Under the pieces are notes generated by a model, which was not told the origin of the DNA, made no database searches, and worked only from the letters and a program-made list of their open reading frames with translations. From UBA6107 sp964459385 (GTDB lineage: Bacteria; Chloroflexota; Anaerolineae; Anaerolineales; Anaerolineaceae), in the NCBI GenBank assembly GCA_964459385.1, contig CAYWLG010000003.1:1-64000 (forward strand): a stretch of DNA of 64,000 nt, given 5' to 3'. Positions 50,913-59,505 of this stretch are shown piece after piece. Made by a program: the position numbers and the translations under genes. Within the stretch, counting starts at the first letter, position 1, and each line of letters begins with the position of its first letter.

Positions 50913-52124
50913 TTAATCCAAAGCGGGTTGGGGGCGAAGCCGGGGTCTGTCAATGAAGAAAAGAGCAGCCAACCCGACCGCCGAAACTGCCGTGCCGATC
51001 ATCAGCATTAGAGGAACCCCGCCGCTCGAATCGAGCAGAAAACCGCCGGCCAGATTACTGATCAAACCGCTCAAGCTGGTGGTCAGCATCATTAACGACT
51101 GGCCTTTTACTTTATCCGCATCCGGGATGACCTGGTTGACGTAATACACGGACGCCGGGGTAAAGATGGCGTAGCTAAAGGCTTCCAAGGTTTGGGCGGC
51201 ATAAATCCCCCCCACGCTGGTGGCGATGAGGGTGGCAACCGACTTGATGACAAAAAACACGCCGGCAATCTTCAAAAAGGTGCCTGCCTGCGGATGGCGG
51301 CGATACAGCAAGGGGAACAGCGCCATGGCCGGCACTTCGACCAGAGCGGCGATGGCGGCAGCGATGCCCATATCGGCACTGTTGCCGCCCGCGTGTTCCA
51401 CCACACGGATCAAGAAGGAGTTGATGAGGTTATGAGAAATAAAAATAAGTGTGAGGGCCACAAAAACGGCCATGAAAACGGTGTTCTTTTTGGCAAATTC
51501 GAGCATTCCGCTGGCCTGCGGCTCTTCTTCGAGATGCAAGGACAGTTTCTTCTCTGGACGTGGAAAGAGCCCAACCAACAGGATGAGCAGCAGCATCAAA
51601 ACAATATCGCCCACCAGGATCACGACCGTGCCAAACCGGTCCACCAGATAACCGAGGGTGAAAGACAGGATGGCAAAGGCCAACGACCCGATGCCACGCG
51701 CCAGGCTAAAGTTGATGGGTGTTCCGCTGTTGATGTGCTCCATCGCCAGGGTAGTGATAAGCGAGGTCTGTGAGCCAAAGAAAACTTGCAGCAAAACGAA
51801 TAACCCGCCGATGAGGAAAACATTGGCAGGAACGATCAATAAGATCACTGCGATCAGCGTAGTCATGCCGGAGATGATCATGGTGATCTGTTTGAGGTTC
51901 AGCTTCTTGCTCTTATCGGCAAAATCGGCCAGGGCGGGCACAAAGAGAATGCCGGCCAAGCTTGAAAAAGTAAGGGTGATGCCGACCTGGGTGTTGGTCA
52001 AGCCACGCGAGAGCAGGTAAACGGCGGCAAAGATGAAATAGGTGCAGTATCCCATGATGAGCACAGCCTGGATCAGCGAGTAGCTGACCGTCAGGTTGCG
52101 CCCTTTTTGTTCGTTCATGATCAT
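50913..52124 (-). CDS. MFS transporter
   Basis: A 403-residue carrier with twelve hydrophobic segments and a central charged loop (GLFPRPEKKLSLHLEEEPQ). The first half has LTFSSLAGILFVPALADFADKSKKL, in which the DxxxK/R loop of MFS proteins is recognisable (LADFADKSKK). It resembles the PF12832-type (HcaT/sugar-like) group. ATG 52124 has GGAG six bases upstream. Substrate unknown. It is upstream of the DUF4037 gene. Confidence 0.87.
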   Translation of the reverse strand: MIMNEQKGRNLTVSYSLIQAVLIMGYCTYFIFAAVYLLSRGLTNTQVGITLTFSSLAGILFVPALADFADKSKKLNLKQITMIISGMTTLIAVILLIVPANVFLIGGLFVLLQVFFGSQTSLITTLAMEHINSGTPINFSLARGIGSLAFAILSFTLGYLVDRFGTVVILVGDIVLMLLLILLVGLFPRPEKKLSLHLEEEPQASGMLEFAKKNTVFMAVFVALTLIFISHNLINSFLIRVVEHAGGNSADMGIAAAIAALVEVPAMALFPLLYRRHPQAGTFLKIAGVFFVIKSVATLIATSVGGIYAAQTLEAFSYAIFTPASVYYVNQVIPDADKVKGQSLMMLTTSLSGLISNLAGGFLLDSSGGVPLMLMIGTAVSAVGLAALFFIDRPRLRPQPALD

Positions 52125-52321
52125 CCAAGGCTCCAAAAAACGCTAGTCAAAACCCGACAATTATAGCCGAGACGAGAAAATTTCTTATCCATTTTGAATC
52201 ATTTGTGAACCGCAGTTCAGATGAAGCATGAACAGGCCAGACAGCCCAATGTGACCGCTTTGCGCACTTTAACTAGATCGGGCCCGGCGAATTCCGTACC
52301 GAGCTTGACCTCAAACGGCGA

Positions 52322-53299
52322 TCACCGCTTCAGGATCTTCTCGATCTCAGCCATTTGTTCCGGTTGGAGCGGGCCAAACTGCAGCGCACCAGCGTTCTCT
52401 TCCACCTGTTTGACCGTGCGGAAGCCGGGGATGGGAATAGTGAGCGGGCTGCGTCCCCAGTTCCAGGCCAGGGCCCCCTGAGCGATGCTGCGACCGCCGC
52501 TGGTGAGGATTTCCACAATGGCATCCCGCATGGCCAGCCATTCGGGGTTGGGTTTCCCTTCCTTAAAGTACTTCATCCAGTCCGGACTCTTTTGCCCTCG
52601 CACGTCATCGATCGAGACGGTGGTGCCGCTGCTGTACTTGCCGGTGAGCAGCCCCATCGCCAGCGGGCCACGATTGATGGCGGCCAGATTGTGCTTTTCG
52701 CACAGGGCGATCATGGCCGGGTTGTCGTCGAGCACGTTCAACTGCAATTGAATGGAGGTGCACTTTTCACCCCCGGCGAAGAACTCGGCACTTTCCACAA
52801 AATCGGTGCTCCAGCCATAAGCGCGAATCTTGCCGGCTTTGACCAACTCTTCGAGGGTGTCACGGACGGGCTGCGCCTTGGCGGCCGGAAAACCGTTATC
52901 GTGGAACTGGTAAAGATCGATGTAATCCGTCCCCAACCGCTTCAGTGACTCTTCGCAGGCTTTACGAATTCCCTCAGGGCTGGCATCAGAACCGGTCACC
53001 TGGCGGGTGGCTTCATCAAAAACGGCGTTGAATTTGGTGGCGATCACCACCTGGCTGCGTTTGCTCCCCAGAGCAGCACCGAGCACGCGTTCGCTGTGAC
53101 CGGCCCCATAGACGTTGGCAGTGTCGAAGAAAGTCACGCCATGATCGAGCGCGGCGTGAATGGCACGGGTGGATTCGGCATCGTCCACCTGCCCCCATCC
53201 TTGTGGCGTTTCACCGTTGAAAAATGGCCCGCCAATGGCCCAACAACCCATTCCCAGGGCTGAAACTTCAATACCAGAACGTCCTAATATTCGTTTCAT
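52322..53299 (-). CDS. aldo/keto reductase
   Basis: A 325-residue NAD(P)H-dependent oxidoreductase with a TIM barrel. Catalytic Asp and Tyr lie in TFFDTANVYGAGHSE (about 50-65), Lys in VVIATKF (about 85) and His in LYQFHDNG (about 120). C-terminal cofactor motif is PIPGFRTVKQVEENAGAL. ATG 53299 has AGGAG seven bases upstream; the ATG at 53305 is too close. Its start is 29 bases inside the intergenic gap after the YdjC-type gene. Confidence 0.93.
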   Translation of the reverse strand: MKRILGRSGIEVSALGMGCWAIGGPFFNGETPQGWGQVDDAESTRAIHAALDHGVTFFDTANVYGAGHSERVLGAALGSKRSQVVIATKFNAVFDEATRQVTGSDASPEGIRKACEESLKRLGTDYIDLYQFHDNGFPAAKAQPVRDTLEELVKAGKIRAYGWSTDFVESAEFFAGGEKCTSIQLQLNVLDDNPAMIALCEKHNLAAINRGPLAMGLLTGKYSSGTTVSIDDVRGQKSPDWMKYFKEGKPNPEWLAMRDAIVEILTSGGRSIAQGALAWNWGRSPLTIPIPGFRTVKQVEENAGALQFGPLQPEQMAEIEKILKR

Positions 53300-53327
53300 C
53301 TTCATTCTCCTGTTTTGTAAAATCTCT

Positions 53328-54188
53328 TTATGTGTGTAAAGCAGAGGCTTCCCAAAGCGGCAGCAAAGCAGCGTAATCGAGCACAATAATGCCTTCCTGC
53401 TCGATCACCTCTTTTGCCTGTGCGGAGGCCCAAAAATCCAGGTCGGCCTGCCGGAAGCCCTGGCCGGTGGGTTCAATATCAAACAGCTCGGGGCAGTCAA
53501 AGCCGGGGTGGATGGCCCATTCGCTCAAACCGGCCGGCAGATCGTGCAGCATGCGCACGAAAGCCTCCGCTTTGTCCGCCGGGGGCAGCATCCAGCTATC
53601 CAAAAAGTCGCGGTCATTGCCGGGCAAACCGAGCGATTGTACCTTTGCGATCATCTCCTGGCCCATCACACGCAGGGGCAGGGCATATTCCCGCGCCAGC
53701 GCCAGCATCAGTGCATAAATGGCGGGACGTTTGTTCACCCGCAGCGAGTGCCAATCGAGATGATCTGGCTTGAGACCTGTTGTCAGAACCGCTTCGATCT
53801 GTGCACGCAATTCGATCTCAACCTGTTTTAAGAGTTCCGGCGACTCTATTTCAGGAAACTCGAACATATTATAGAAAGTGCCGTCACAGTCTAACAGAAG
53901 CGGTACCTGTTCTTTGGGCGCCATCGGACCGTAGGTATATTCATCACCGTCGCAGATGAGGGTGAGATGAATGCCAAAGTGAAATTGCGGGTTCTGCTGC
54001 AAAAAGTGCAGCGCCTGCACGGCCCACGGGCAGGGCATCATCAGGCTGGCAGAGCGGATGGGGCCGCTGTGCAGCGTTTGCAGAACGGCGCGGTTAATGG
54101 AATTGCAGTAGCCGAAATCGTCACAATTGAGCAGCAAAAGGCGCGCGTCATTGGGGTAGCCCAGCAGTTTGTTGGTGAAATTCTCCAT
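53328..54188 (-). CDS. YdjC/ChbG-type polysaccharide deacetylase-like protein
   Basis: A 286-residue carbohydrate deacetylase-like protein. Metal and catalytic motifs: LLNCDDFGYCNSINRAV (Asp pair near 22), HFGIHLTLICDG (His near 75), DHLDWHSLRVNKRP (HxxxH near 135-140) and WAIHPGFDCPEL (HPG near 228). It should act on an N-acetylated sugar. ATG 54188 opens the conserved region; the ribosome site is weak. The gene precedes the aldo/keto reductase by 28 bases. Confidence 0.87.
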   Translation of the reverse strand: MENFTNKLLGYPNDARLLLLNCDDFGYCNSINRAVLQTLHSGPIRSASLMMPCPWAVQALHFLQQNPQFHFGIHLTLICDGDEYTYGPMAPKEQVPLLLDCDGTFYNMFEFPEIESPELLKQVEIELRAQIEAVLTTGLKPDHLDWHSLRVNKRPAIYALMLALAREYALPLRVMGQEMIAKVQSLGLPGNDRDFLDSWMLPPADKAEAFVRMLHDLPAGLSEWAIHPGFDCPELFDIEPTGQGFRQADLDFWASAQAKEVIEQEGIIVLDYAALLPLWEASALHT

Positions 54189-54230
54189 CAAAGCACCCTG
54201 ATAATTGATACCTTTATTATGACACAAAAA

Positions 54231-54264
54231 ATGAAAGCGCTCCCATTTTTCGAAGCGCTTTCAT
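54231..54264 (-). terminator. Rho-independent terminator of the small membrane-protein gene
   Basis: ATGAAAGCGCT (54231-54241) and AGCGCTTTCAT (54254-54264) form a perfect 11-bp stem; on the minus strand TTTTT follows. It separates the 54282 gene from the YdjC-type gene. Confidence 0.88.
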
Positions 54265-54281
54265 CTAGCCATCTGAAAAGA

Positions 54282-54536
54282 TCACTTGTTTATTCGTTTG
54301 ACGACTTTGTCCAATCCCAACATGAGCAAAACGATCAACCCAATGGGAACCATCGCTCCCAGCAGACAGATGAACCCCAGCAGCGCCGCTTGGAAGCCAT
54401 AAATGAAGGCAATAATGCCCAACCCTACCACAAAGACAAGGACGATGGCCCCCACAACGAGACGGAAGTTGGTGGTGGCGGCATACTTGCGCAGGTCGCG
54501 GTCGGGCTTTTCGGACCCTGATTGTTGATTGCTCAT
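54282..54536 (-). CDS. small two-helix membrane protein
   Basis: An 84-residue protein with a charged N terminus (about 1-22) and two membrane helices (about 26-48 and 50-76) ending in KVVKRINK. No family is recognised. It has its own terminator. It lies about 35 bases downstream of the VOC gene on the same strand and may share its transcript. Confidence 0.7.
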   Translation of the reverse strand: MSNQQSGSEKPDRDLRKYAATTNFRLVVGAIVLVFVVGLGIIAFIYGFQAALLGFICLLGAMVPIGLIVLLMLGLDKVVKRINK

Positions 54537-54571
54537 ACTCAGATTTCCTGAAAACTAGAGAATTTCACAAA

Positions 54572-54973
54572 TTATTGGGCGATCTCCCAAATGTGCCCGC
54601 CGGGGTCGGCAAAACTGGCGGTGCGCGGCCCCCAGGGACGATCCATCGGGCCGTTAATGAGCTTGACGCCATGAGTGCTCAACTGCGCGCAAAGCGCGTC
54701 GACATCCTTGACCGGAATGGTGATCACCTGGCGCGTGCCGCAATCAGGCGCGGCTACTTTGGCCGGCTGCACCAGTTCGTCTGCTTCGCTAATTCTCAGC
54801 AGGTTGATCAGGACGGTGCCGATCTTGAACACGCAGGAATTGGCATCTTCAAATACCACCGGCAGTCCAAAGGCTTCGTGGTAAAAAGTTTTGGCAGCCT
54901 CGAGGTCTTCTTCGAACAGGGTAATGGCGAAAAGTTCCTCTGGCCAGACAGATAAACTCTCATTTGGGGTCAT
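54572..54973 (-). CDS. VOC-superfamily protein
   Basis: A 133-residue protein: LFAITLFEEDLEAAKTFYHEAFGLPVVF in the first half and DVDALCAQLSTHGVKLINGPMDRPWGPRTASFADPGGHIWEIAQ in the second, with the final Glu typical of the metal site (motif FADPGGHIWEIAQ). AGGAGG is five bases before ATG 54973; the longer frame to 55039 has no such site. Substrate unknown. Confidence 0.9.
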   Translation of the reverse strand: MTPNESLSVWPEELFAITLFEEDLEAAKTFYHEAFGLPVVFEDANSCVFKIGTVLINLLRISEADELVQPAKVAAPDCGTRQVITIPVKDVDALCAQLSTHGVKLINGPMDRPWGPRTASFADPGGHIWEIAQ

Positions 54974-55048
54974 CGTTTCCTCCTGTAAACCATCTCGAAC
55001 CAATAAGTTATTTACTTTTATTATATACGGTGGAAACACCCTTTGTGC

Positions 55049-56494
55049 CTAAACTTGTGAAGGGGCTGATTCATAGGGCAGGCGCAGGCTAATGAGGGTA
55101 TCTTCACCGGCGGTGGAGCGGATCTTGAGCGAGCCGCCAAACAAACGGGCGCGTTCATACATGCCGGCCAGGCCAATGTGCCCTGATTTCACAAACCCCT
55201 GCACATCCTGATGGACAAAAGAGCTGCCATCGTTGCGGATGTTGGCTTTGATCTCGCTTTGCCCGTAGGCCAATTCGACCTTCACATGAGTGGCGTCGGG
55301 CACATGCTTGCGGATGTTGGTCAGGGCCTCTTGCACCACCCGGTAGACGGCCAGTTCCATATCGGCTGAAAGACGCTGCGCTTCACCCGTGCAGGTAAAA
55401 GTGCAAGCAAGGGATGTTTTGTTCAGCTTCATCTCTTTGCACAACGAGTCAATGGCCGCCGCCAGCCCCAGGTCATCCAGGATGGGAGGACGCAGGGCAA
55501 TGCTGATGCTGCGCACTTCTTCAATGGAGTGATTGATCAGTCCCTCGATCTCCTCCAGGCGGGATTGAGCCTGCAGGGGGTTGTCGCTCAGCTCGCTGCG
55601 ATAGAGCTCAATGCGCTGGTGCAGCCCCACCAGGTCTTGCAGGGTGCCATCGTGCAGTTCGCGCGAGAGGCGCTGCCGCTCTTCTTCCTGGCTCAAAAGT
55701 GCCTTGTGAGCATACTGGCGCAGCGAGGTTTGCTGTTTGGCCAGGCGAATCACCATCTGGTTAAAGGCATGGGTCAGGCTGCGAATCTCCTGCGGGCCAT
55801 TTTCTTTGATCGGCCTGAAAACGCTGCCAGGCACGGCTTTGGCGGCACGCTCGGTGAGCAGCGTGATCGGCTGCAAGATGCGGCGGATTGCCGTTGAAAG
55901 CATCAACAAAGAGAAGAACACGCCCAAAAAGGTCAGCGCAGCCAGCAGGATCTGATACCCTGCCGCCGGGGCGATGATCTCTTTCCAGGGTTCGACCAAA
56001 ATCACCCTGTAGGCAGCATTTTGAATTGAGCTGCTTGAGGCCAGTACCTGATCTTGCGTCGGCGGCCAGAGCATCAGTTTGCCGATGTTGGCCGGTTCCA
56101 TAAGCAAAGCCAAAACGTCAGGGCTTCGCTGTGAATCGGCTGCAGGAAAACTGGCGAGCAAATTCCCAGTCGGATCGAGCAGGTAAAGGGAACTGCCTGC
56201 ACCAATGTCTGCCATTTGAAATGGGCTTTGCAAGTCGAGCGCTGTGCCGCTCTCCAGTTGCCCATTGATCTCGGCAGCGACGAGTTGAACCCTGGCAGTA
56301 TTGCGTTCGGCCGCCAGATTTTGGGTGATCTTTTGGATCGTGATGGCAATGACGAGGGTGGTCAGCAGGCTGAACAATGCCAGCGGGAAAAGCGAAGACC
56401 ATAAAAGTTGAGAACGGATCGGCGCGCTTGAAAGATCGGCCAGCTTACGAGTGGTCGCCTCGTTCTCTTCTTGAAACTGAACTTCAGTTGTCAT
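55049..56494 (-). CDS. NarL-type sensor histidine kinase
   Basis: A 481-residue membrane sensor. Two helices (about 30-52 and 177-199) bracket an extracytoplasmic sensing loop. A HAMP-like linker and helix (about 200-265) lead to a HisKA_3 domain with QRLSRELHDGTLQDLVGLHQRI (His near 275-280), then an ATPase domain with NIRKHVPDATHVKVEL (N box) and GHIGLAGMYERARLFGG (G box). It should phosphorylate the response regulator encoded 11 bases overlapping upstream. ATG 56494 is used; longer frames read into the regulator gene. Confidence 0.93.
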   Translation of the reverse strand: MTTEVQFQEENEATTRKLADLSSAPIRSQLLWSSLFPLALFSLLTTLVIAITIQKITQNLAAERNTARVQLVAAEINGQLESGTALDLQSPFQMADIGAGSSLYLLDPTGNLLASFPAADSQRSPDVLALLMEPANIGKLMLWPPTQDQVLASSSSIQNAAYRVILVEPWKEIIAPAAGYQILLAALTFLGVFFSLLMLSTAIRRILQPITLLTERAAKAVPGSVFRPIKENGPQEIRSLTHAFNQMVIRLAKQQTSLRQYAHKALLSQEEERQRLSRELHDGTLQDLVGLHQRIELYRSELSDNPLQAQSRLEEIEGLINHSIEEVRSISIALRPPILDDLGLAAAIDSLCKEMKLNKTSLACTFTCTGEAQRLSADMELAVYRVVQEALTNIRKHVPDATHVKVELAYGQSEIKANIRNDGSSFVHQDVQGFVKSGHIGLAGMYERARLFGGSLKIRSTAGEDTLISLRLPYESAPSQV

Positions 56495-57140
56495 GAATGC
56501 CCAGAGAGATCCAGCCATTCTGGAGGGCGTGAGCGATGGCCTCGGTGCGGTTGCCCACCTGCAGTTTGCTGAAGATGTTGCGCAGGTGCACCTGCACGGT
56601 TTGCACACTGATGCCGAGTTCCGCGGCGATCCCCTTGTTGGGCAGCCCCTGTGCGGCCAGGCGCAGCACGCCCAATTCTCGCTGCGTTAGCAGACCAGGT
56701 GCTTTGTGGCCCTCTTCTTTATTCCCGATGCGCTGTACGATCTTGGCACCGATACGCGGCGAGAGGGCAGATTCTCCGCGCTGCACGCTGCGAATTGCCT
56801 CTGCCAGTTCGGCCCCGCTGGCGTTTTTCAGAAGATAACCGCTGGCCCCTGCCTCGAAAAGCGGGAAGATGTAGCTGTCATCATCATAAGCCGAAAGGAT
56901 GATCACTTTTATGGCCGGGTGGCGGCTGGTGATGATGCGTGTGGCTTCGATGCCGTTCATATTGGGCAGGCGCACATCCATTACGATAATATCGGGGGTT
57001 AACGTTTCAACCAGGGTAACCGCTTCGAGGCCATCGGCAGCCTCGCCCACCACCGAAAAATCCACGTTTTGTTCCAGCAGTTGGCGGGTGCCTTCGCGGA
57101 CGATCTTATGATCTTCGACCAGTAAGATGGAAACGCTCAT
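56484..57140 (-). CDS. NarL/FixJ-family response regulator
   Basis: A 218-residue regulator. Receiver: acidic pair in ILLVEDHKIV (about 4-13), phospho-acceptor Asp in DIIVMDVRLPNMNG (about 54), Thr/Ser in VIILSAYDDD and Lys in GYLLKNAS (about 104). A LuxR-type helix-turn-helix follows: LLTQRELGVLRLAAQGLPNKGIAAELGISVQTVQVHLRNI (in part). The ATG at 57140 has no Shine-Dalgarno; TACTAT (57147-57152, minus strand) ends six bases before it, so the mRNA is probably leaderless. Confidence 0.95.
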   Translation of the reverse strand: MSVSILLVEDHKIVREGTRQLLEQNVDFSVVGEAADGLEAVTLVETLTPDIIVMDVRLPNMNGIEATRIITSRHPAIKVIILSAYDDDSYIFPLFEAGASGYLLKNASGAELAEAIRSVQRGESALSPRIGAKIVQRIGNKEEGHKAPGLLTQRELGVLRLAAQGLPNKGIAAELGISVQTVQVHLRNIFSKLQVGNRTEAIAHALQNGWISLGIHDN

Positions 57141-57183
57141 GTGAACATAGTAGCACGTTGAGCGCCGAAAGGCCACGACGATT

Positions 57184-57199
57184 TACCTGATTTCAGGTA
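57184..57199. promoter_or_regulatory. 7-2-7 inverted repeat of NarL-site geometry
   Basis: TACCTGA (57184-57190), TT, TCAGGTA (57193-57199): perfect inverted heptamers separated by two bases, the arrangement known for NarL (TACYYMT-N2-AKRRGTA). It matches that heptamer at five of seven positions. It lies between the response-regulator gene and amt. Confidence 0.5.
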
Positions 57200-57283
57200 G
57201 AAGAATTACCCATCATTGTGTATGGAAACCACTTTTATTCTCCCTACAATGGAAAATGACTTATATTCCTCAAAGGAGAGACT

Positions 57284-58498
57284 ATGTCACAAATTGATCC
57301 TGCTGCAACTGCATTGGTATTGATCAGTTCTGCTCTGGTGTTCATCATGACCCCGGGTTTGGCCTTCTTCTACGGTGGTTTGGTACGCCGCAAGAATGTG
57401 CTTTCGATCATGATGCAAAGTTTCATCTCTCTGGGTATCGTCACCATCATCTGGGTTTTCGGCGGTTTCAGCCTGGCCTACGGCAAAGACGTGGGTGGGC
57501 TCATCGGCGATCTGCGCTATTTCGCACTGGCTGGGGTGGGCTTTAACCCGCTCAACGGCCAGGTGATTCCGGCGCTGGCCTTCTTCGTTTATCAGGAAAT
57601 GTTCGCCATCATCACCCCGGCGCTCATCACCGGTGCATTTGCCGACCGGGTGAATTTTAGAAGCTATCTGATCTTCCTGGTCTTCTGGTCCATTCTCATC
57701 TACATCCCGCTCGATCACTGGATCTGGGGCGGTGGTTTCTTGCAGCAAATGGGCGTGGTCGATTTCGCCGGCGGCACGGTGGTGCACATCAGCGCCGGTT
57801 TCGCCGCGCTGGCATCGGTGTTCATCGTGGGCAAACGGAAAATTCTGCCACAAGAAAAGACCCAGCCGCACAACATCACTTATGTGGCGCTGGGCACCGG
57901 TCTGCTCTGGTTTGGCTGGTTTGGCTTTAACGGCGGCAGCGCCCTGGCCGCCAATGGCCTGGCCGCGATCGCATTTGTCAACACCGATATTGCCGGTTCC
58001 ATCGCCATGATCACCTGGCTGTTCATCTCGTGGATTCACGAGGGCAAGCCCAGCATGACCGGCGCGCTGACCGGTGCTGTGGCCGGCCTGGCCACCATCA
58101 CCCCGGCTGCCGGTTATGTGCATCCGTGGGCAGCGGCCGTGATCGGGGCCCTGGCGGCTTTCGTCTGCTACGGCGCCATCCAGTTCAGGATCAAACGCAA
58201 TTGGGATGATGCGCTGGATGTTTGGGGCTGCCACGGTGTAGGCGGGTTGTTGGGCGTCATTCTCACCGGCGTCTTCGCTTCGGCTTCTGTCAACGGCGTC
58301 AGCGGGTTGATCGAAGGCAATGTGCGCCAGTTTGGCATTCAGGTGCTGGCGGGCGTGCTCACCGCGGTCTTTGCCTTTGGCATGACCTGGCTCATCATGA
58401 AGATCATGAACAAGTTCCGTCCGGTGCGTGTGCCGGATGAAGTAGAAGTGAACGGCCTGGATGAGGGTCAGTTCGGCGAACAGGCCTATACGCTTTAG
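57284..58498 (+). CDS. amt: ammonium transporter
   Basis: A 404-residue Amt/MEP/Rh channel with eleven membrane helices. The N terminus is SALVFIMTPGLAFFYGGLVRRKN, with FGGFSLAYGKDVGG, GGTVVHISAGFAALASV, and LLWFGWFGFNGGSALAANG; the pore His pair is in the VHISAG and WGCHGVGG motifs. AGGAG precedes the ATG. There is no glnK gene next to it, although amt is often paired with one. It is divergent from the two-component system at 57140, with a NarL-type repeat in between. Confidence 0.97.
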   Translation: MSQIDPAATALVLISSALVFIMTPGLAFFYGGLVRRKNVLSIMMQSFISLGIVTIIWVFGGFSLAYGKDVGGLIGDLRYFALAGVGFNPLNGQVIPALAFFVYQEMFAIITPALITGAFADRVNFRSYLIFLVFWSILIYIPLDHWIWGGGFLQQMGVVDFAGGTVVHISAGFAALASVFIVGKRKILPQEKTQPHNITYVALGTGLLWFGWFGFNGGSALAANGLAAIAFVNTDIAGSIAMITWLFISWIHEGKPSMTGALTGAVAGLATITPAAGYVHPWAAAVIGALAAFVCYGAIQFRIKRNWDDALDVWGCHGVGGLLGVILTGVFASASVNGVSGLIEGNVRQFGIQVLAGVLTAVFAFGMTWLIMKIMNKFRPVRVPDEVEVNGLDEGQFGEQAYTL

Positions 58499-58531
58499 AC
58501 TTCTCTGTTGAAAACAAGTTTTGATACTAAA

Positions 58532-58568
58532 GGATTGAATTCAGGTTATACCCGAATTCAATCCTTTT
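58532..58568. terminator. Rho-independent terminator between amt and the XRE gene
   Basis: GGATTGAATTC (58532-58542) and GAATTCAATCC (58554-58564) form a perfect 11-bp stem; TTTT follows. It can serve both convergent genes. Confidence 0.85.
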
Positions 58569-58586
58569 CTTCTGGAATCTATTCGT

Positions 58587-58811
58587 TTACTCTTCCTTTA
58601 CTTCACATTCGAACACTTCGCCAATGGACACCCCAAACACGTCTGCAATCTTGAAAGCAAGTTCCAGGGATGGGGAATACTTGCCCGCTTCGATTGCGAT
58701 GATCGTTTGCCGCGAGGCCTGCGCTTTCTCGGCCAATTCCTGCTGGGTCATCTCTCCGGCAAAAAAACGGAGCTTGCGAATGTGATTGGAGATGACATAT
58801 TTTTTCGCCAT
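58587..58811 (-). CDS. XRE-family helix-turn-helix regulator
   Basis: A 74-residue regulator made only of the HTH: KLRFFAGEMTQQELAEKAQASRQTIIAIEAGKYSPSLELAFKIADVFG (in part; recognition helix SRQTIIAIE). Start ATG 58811 lies one base after the stop of the membrane-protein gene. The longer frame to 58889 overlaps that gene and is rejected. Together with the membrane protein it forms a two-gene operon of a type often seen as regulator plus small integral protein. It likely binds the paired boxes upstream of the operon. Confidence 0.93.
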   Translation of the reverse strand: MAKKYVISNHIRKLRFFAGEMTQQELAEKAQASRQTIIAIEAGKYSPSLELAFKIADVFGVSIGEVFECEVKEE

Positions 58812-58812
58812 G

Positions 58813-59310
58813 CTACATGCCTTTGCGGTAATAGACCAGTTGCACAACGCCTTCAACGACCGGGCCGGCAAATGTACCAATGAAACCAAGGTTCAACATA
58901 ACAGCGGGCGGAAAGCTCAGCACCAGAGAAATTAATCCCAGCAGAAAACCAACCCCGGTAACGATGGGTCCGGCCTGGCTGGATTTCAACCTGATCATCT
59001 TGTCCATTTCATCTTCAATGAGTTCGGCACCAATGGAACGTTCGATCTCTTCTTCGTTGGTATCCATGTTCTGGATCTTTTTCTTGACCGCCACAGAGAC
59101 CGAGACTCCCACATGGAAGATGACCTGAATAACGATGTTGACGAGGATGGTGATGCCGATAAAGATGAGCATCATAATTGCCCAGGCTCTCAAATCATCG
59201 GCAGGCAACAAACCTGATTGAAAACGTTTGAAGGCTGAAATACAATAGGCAACCAATACCAGAAGGTTGGAGAGGATGCTGACGACGGATTTCTTTTCTT
59301 GATAAGACAT
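58813..59310 (-). CDS. membrane protein partner of the XRE regulator
   Basis: A 165-residue integral protein with four hydrophobic segments (about 9-27, 43-67, 110-130 and 133-153) and a charged middle loop (VKKKIQNMDTNEEEIERS). It resembles DUF2178-type proteins encoded with XRE regulators, but the family is not certain. Its role is unknown; it may sense or relay a signal to the downstream regulator. Confidence 0.72.
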   Translation of the reverse strand: MSYQEKKSVVSILSNLLVLVAYCISAFKRFQSGLLPADDLRAWAIMMLIFIGITILVNIVIQVIFHVGVSVSVAVKKKIQNMDTNEEEIERSIGAELIEDEMDKMIRLKSSQAGPIVTGVGFLLGLISLVLSFPPAVMLNLGFIGTFAGPVVEGVVQLVYYRKGM

Positions 59311-59348
59311 TTTTATTCACTCCTAAAGTGCAAATCATTTACCGCTAT

Positions 59349-59399
59349 ATAGTACAGTATTAATTACATGATGTCAAGTATTTTTTACATAATGTAAAA
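59349..59399 (-). promoter_or_regulatory. XRE operon promoter with two operator boxes 21 bp apart
   Basis: Minus-strand TTGACA (59377-59372) and TACTAT (59354-59349) are 17 bases apart. Box 1 is TTACATGATGTCAA (59364-59377) over the -35. Box 2 is TTTTACAT (59383-59390), A, ATGTAAAA (59392-59399). Their centres, 59370 and 59391, are 21 bp apart, two helical turns. Confidence 0.7.
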
Positions 59400-59460
59400 C
59401 AAATATATCCATTTTGATCCATAGACCCATAAATCCATTCCGTGAAAATAAAAAAAAGTG

Positions 59461-59488
59461 TATAATTCAATGTGACCGATCGGTCACA
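59461..59488 (+). promoter_or_regulatory. TetR promoter with 18-base perfect palindrome
   Basis: TATAAT (59461-59466) is followed by TGTGACCGATCGGTCACA (59471-59488), a perfect inverted repeat over the predicted start site, 18 bases before the ATG. The central GACCGATCGGTC is typical of TetR operators. Confidence 0.75.
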
Positions 59489-59505
59489 TAAAGAAATGAG
59501 TGCAC

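Noticed and set aside
57184..57199. The inverted repeat as a transcription terminator
   Set aside because: The loop would be two bases and there is no T tract; operator geometry fits better.
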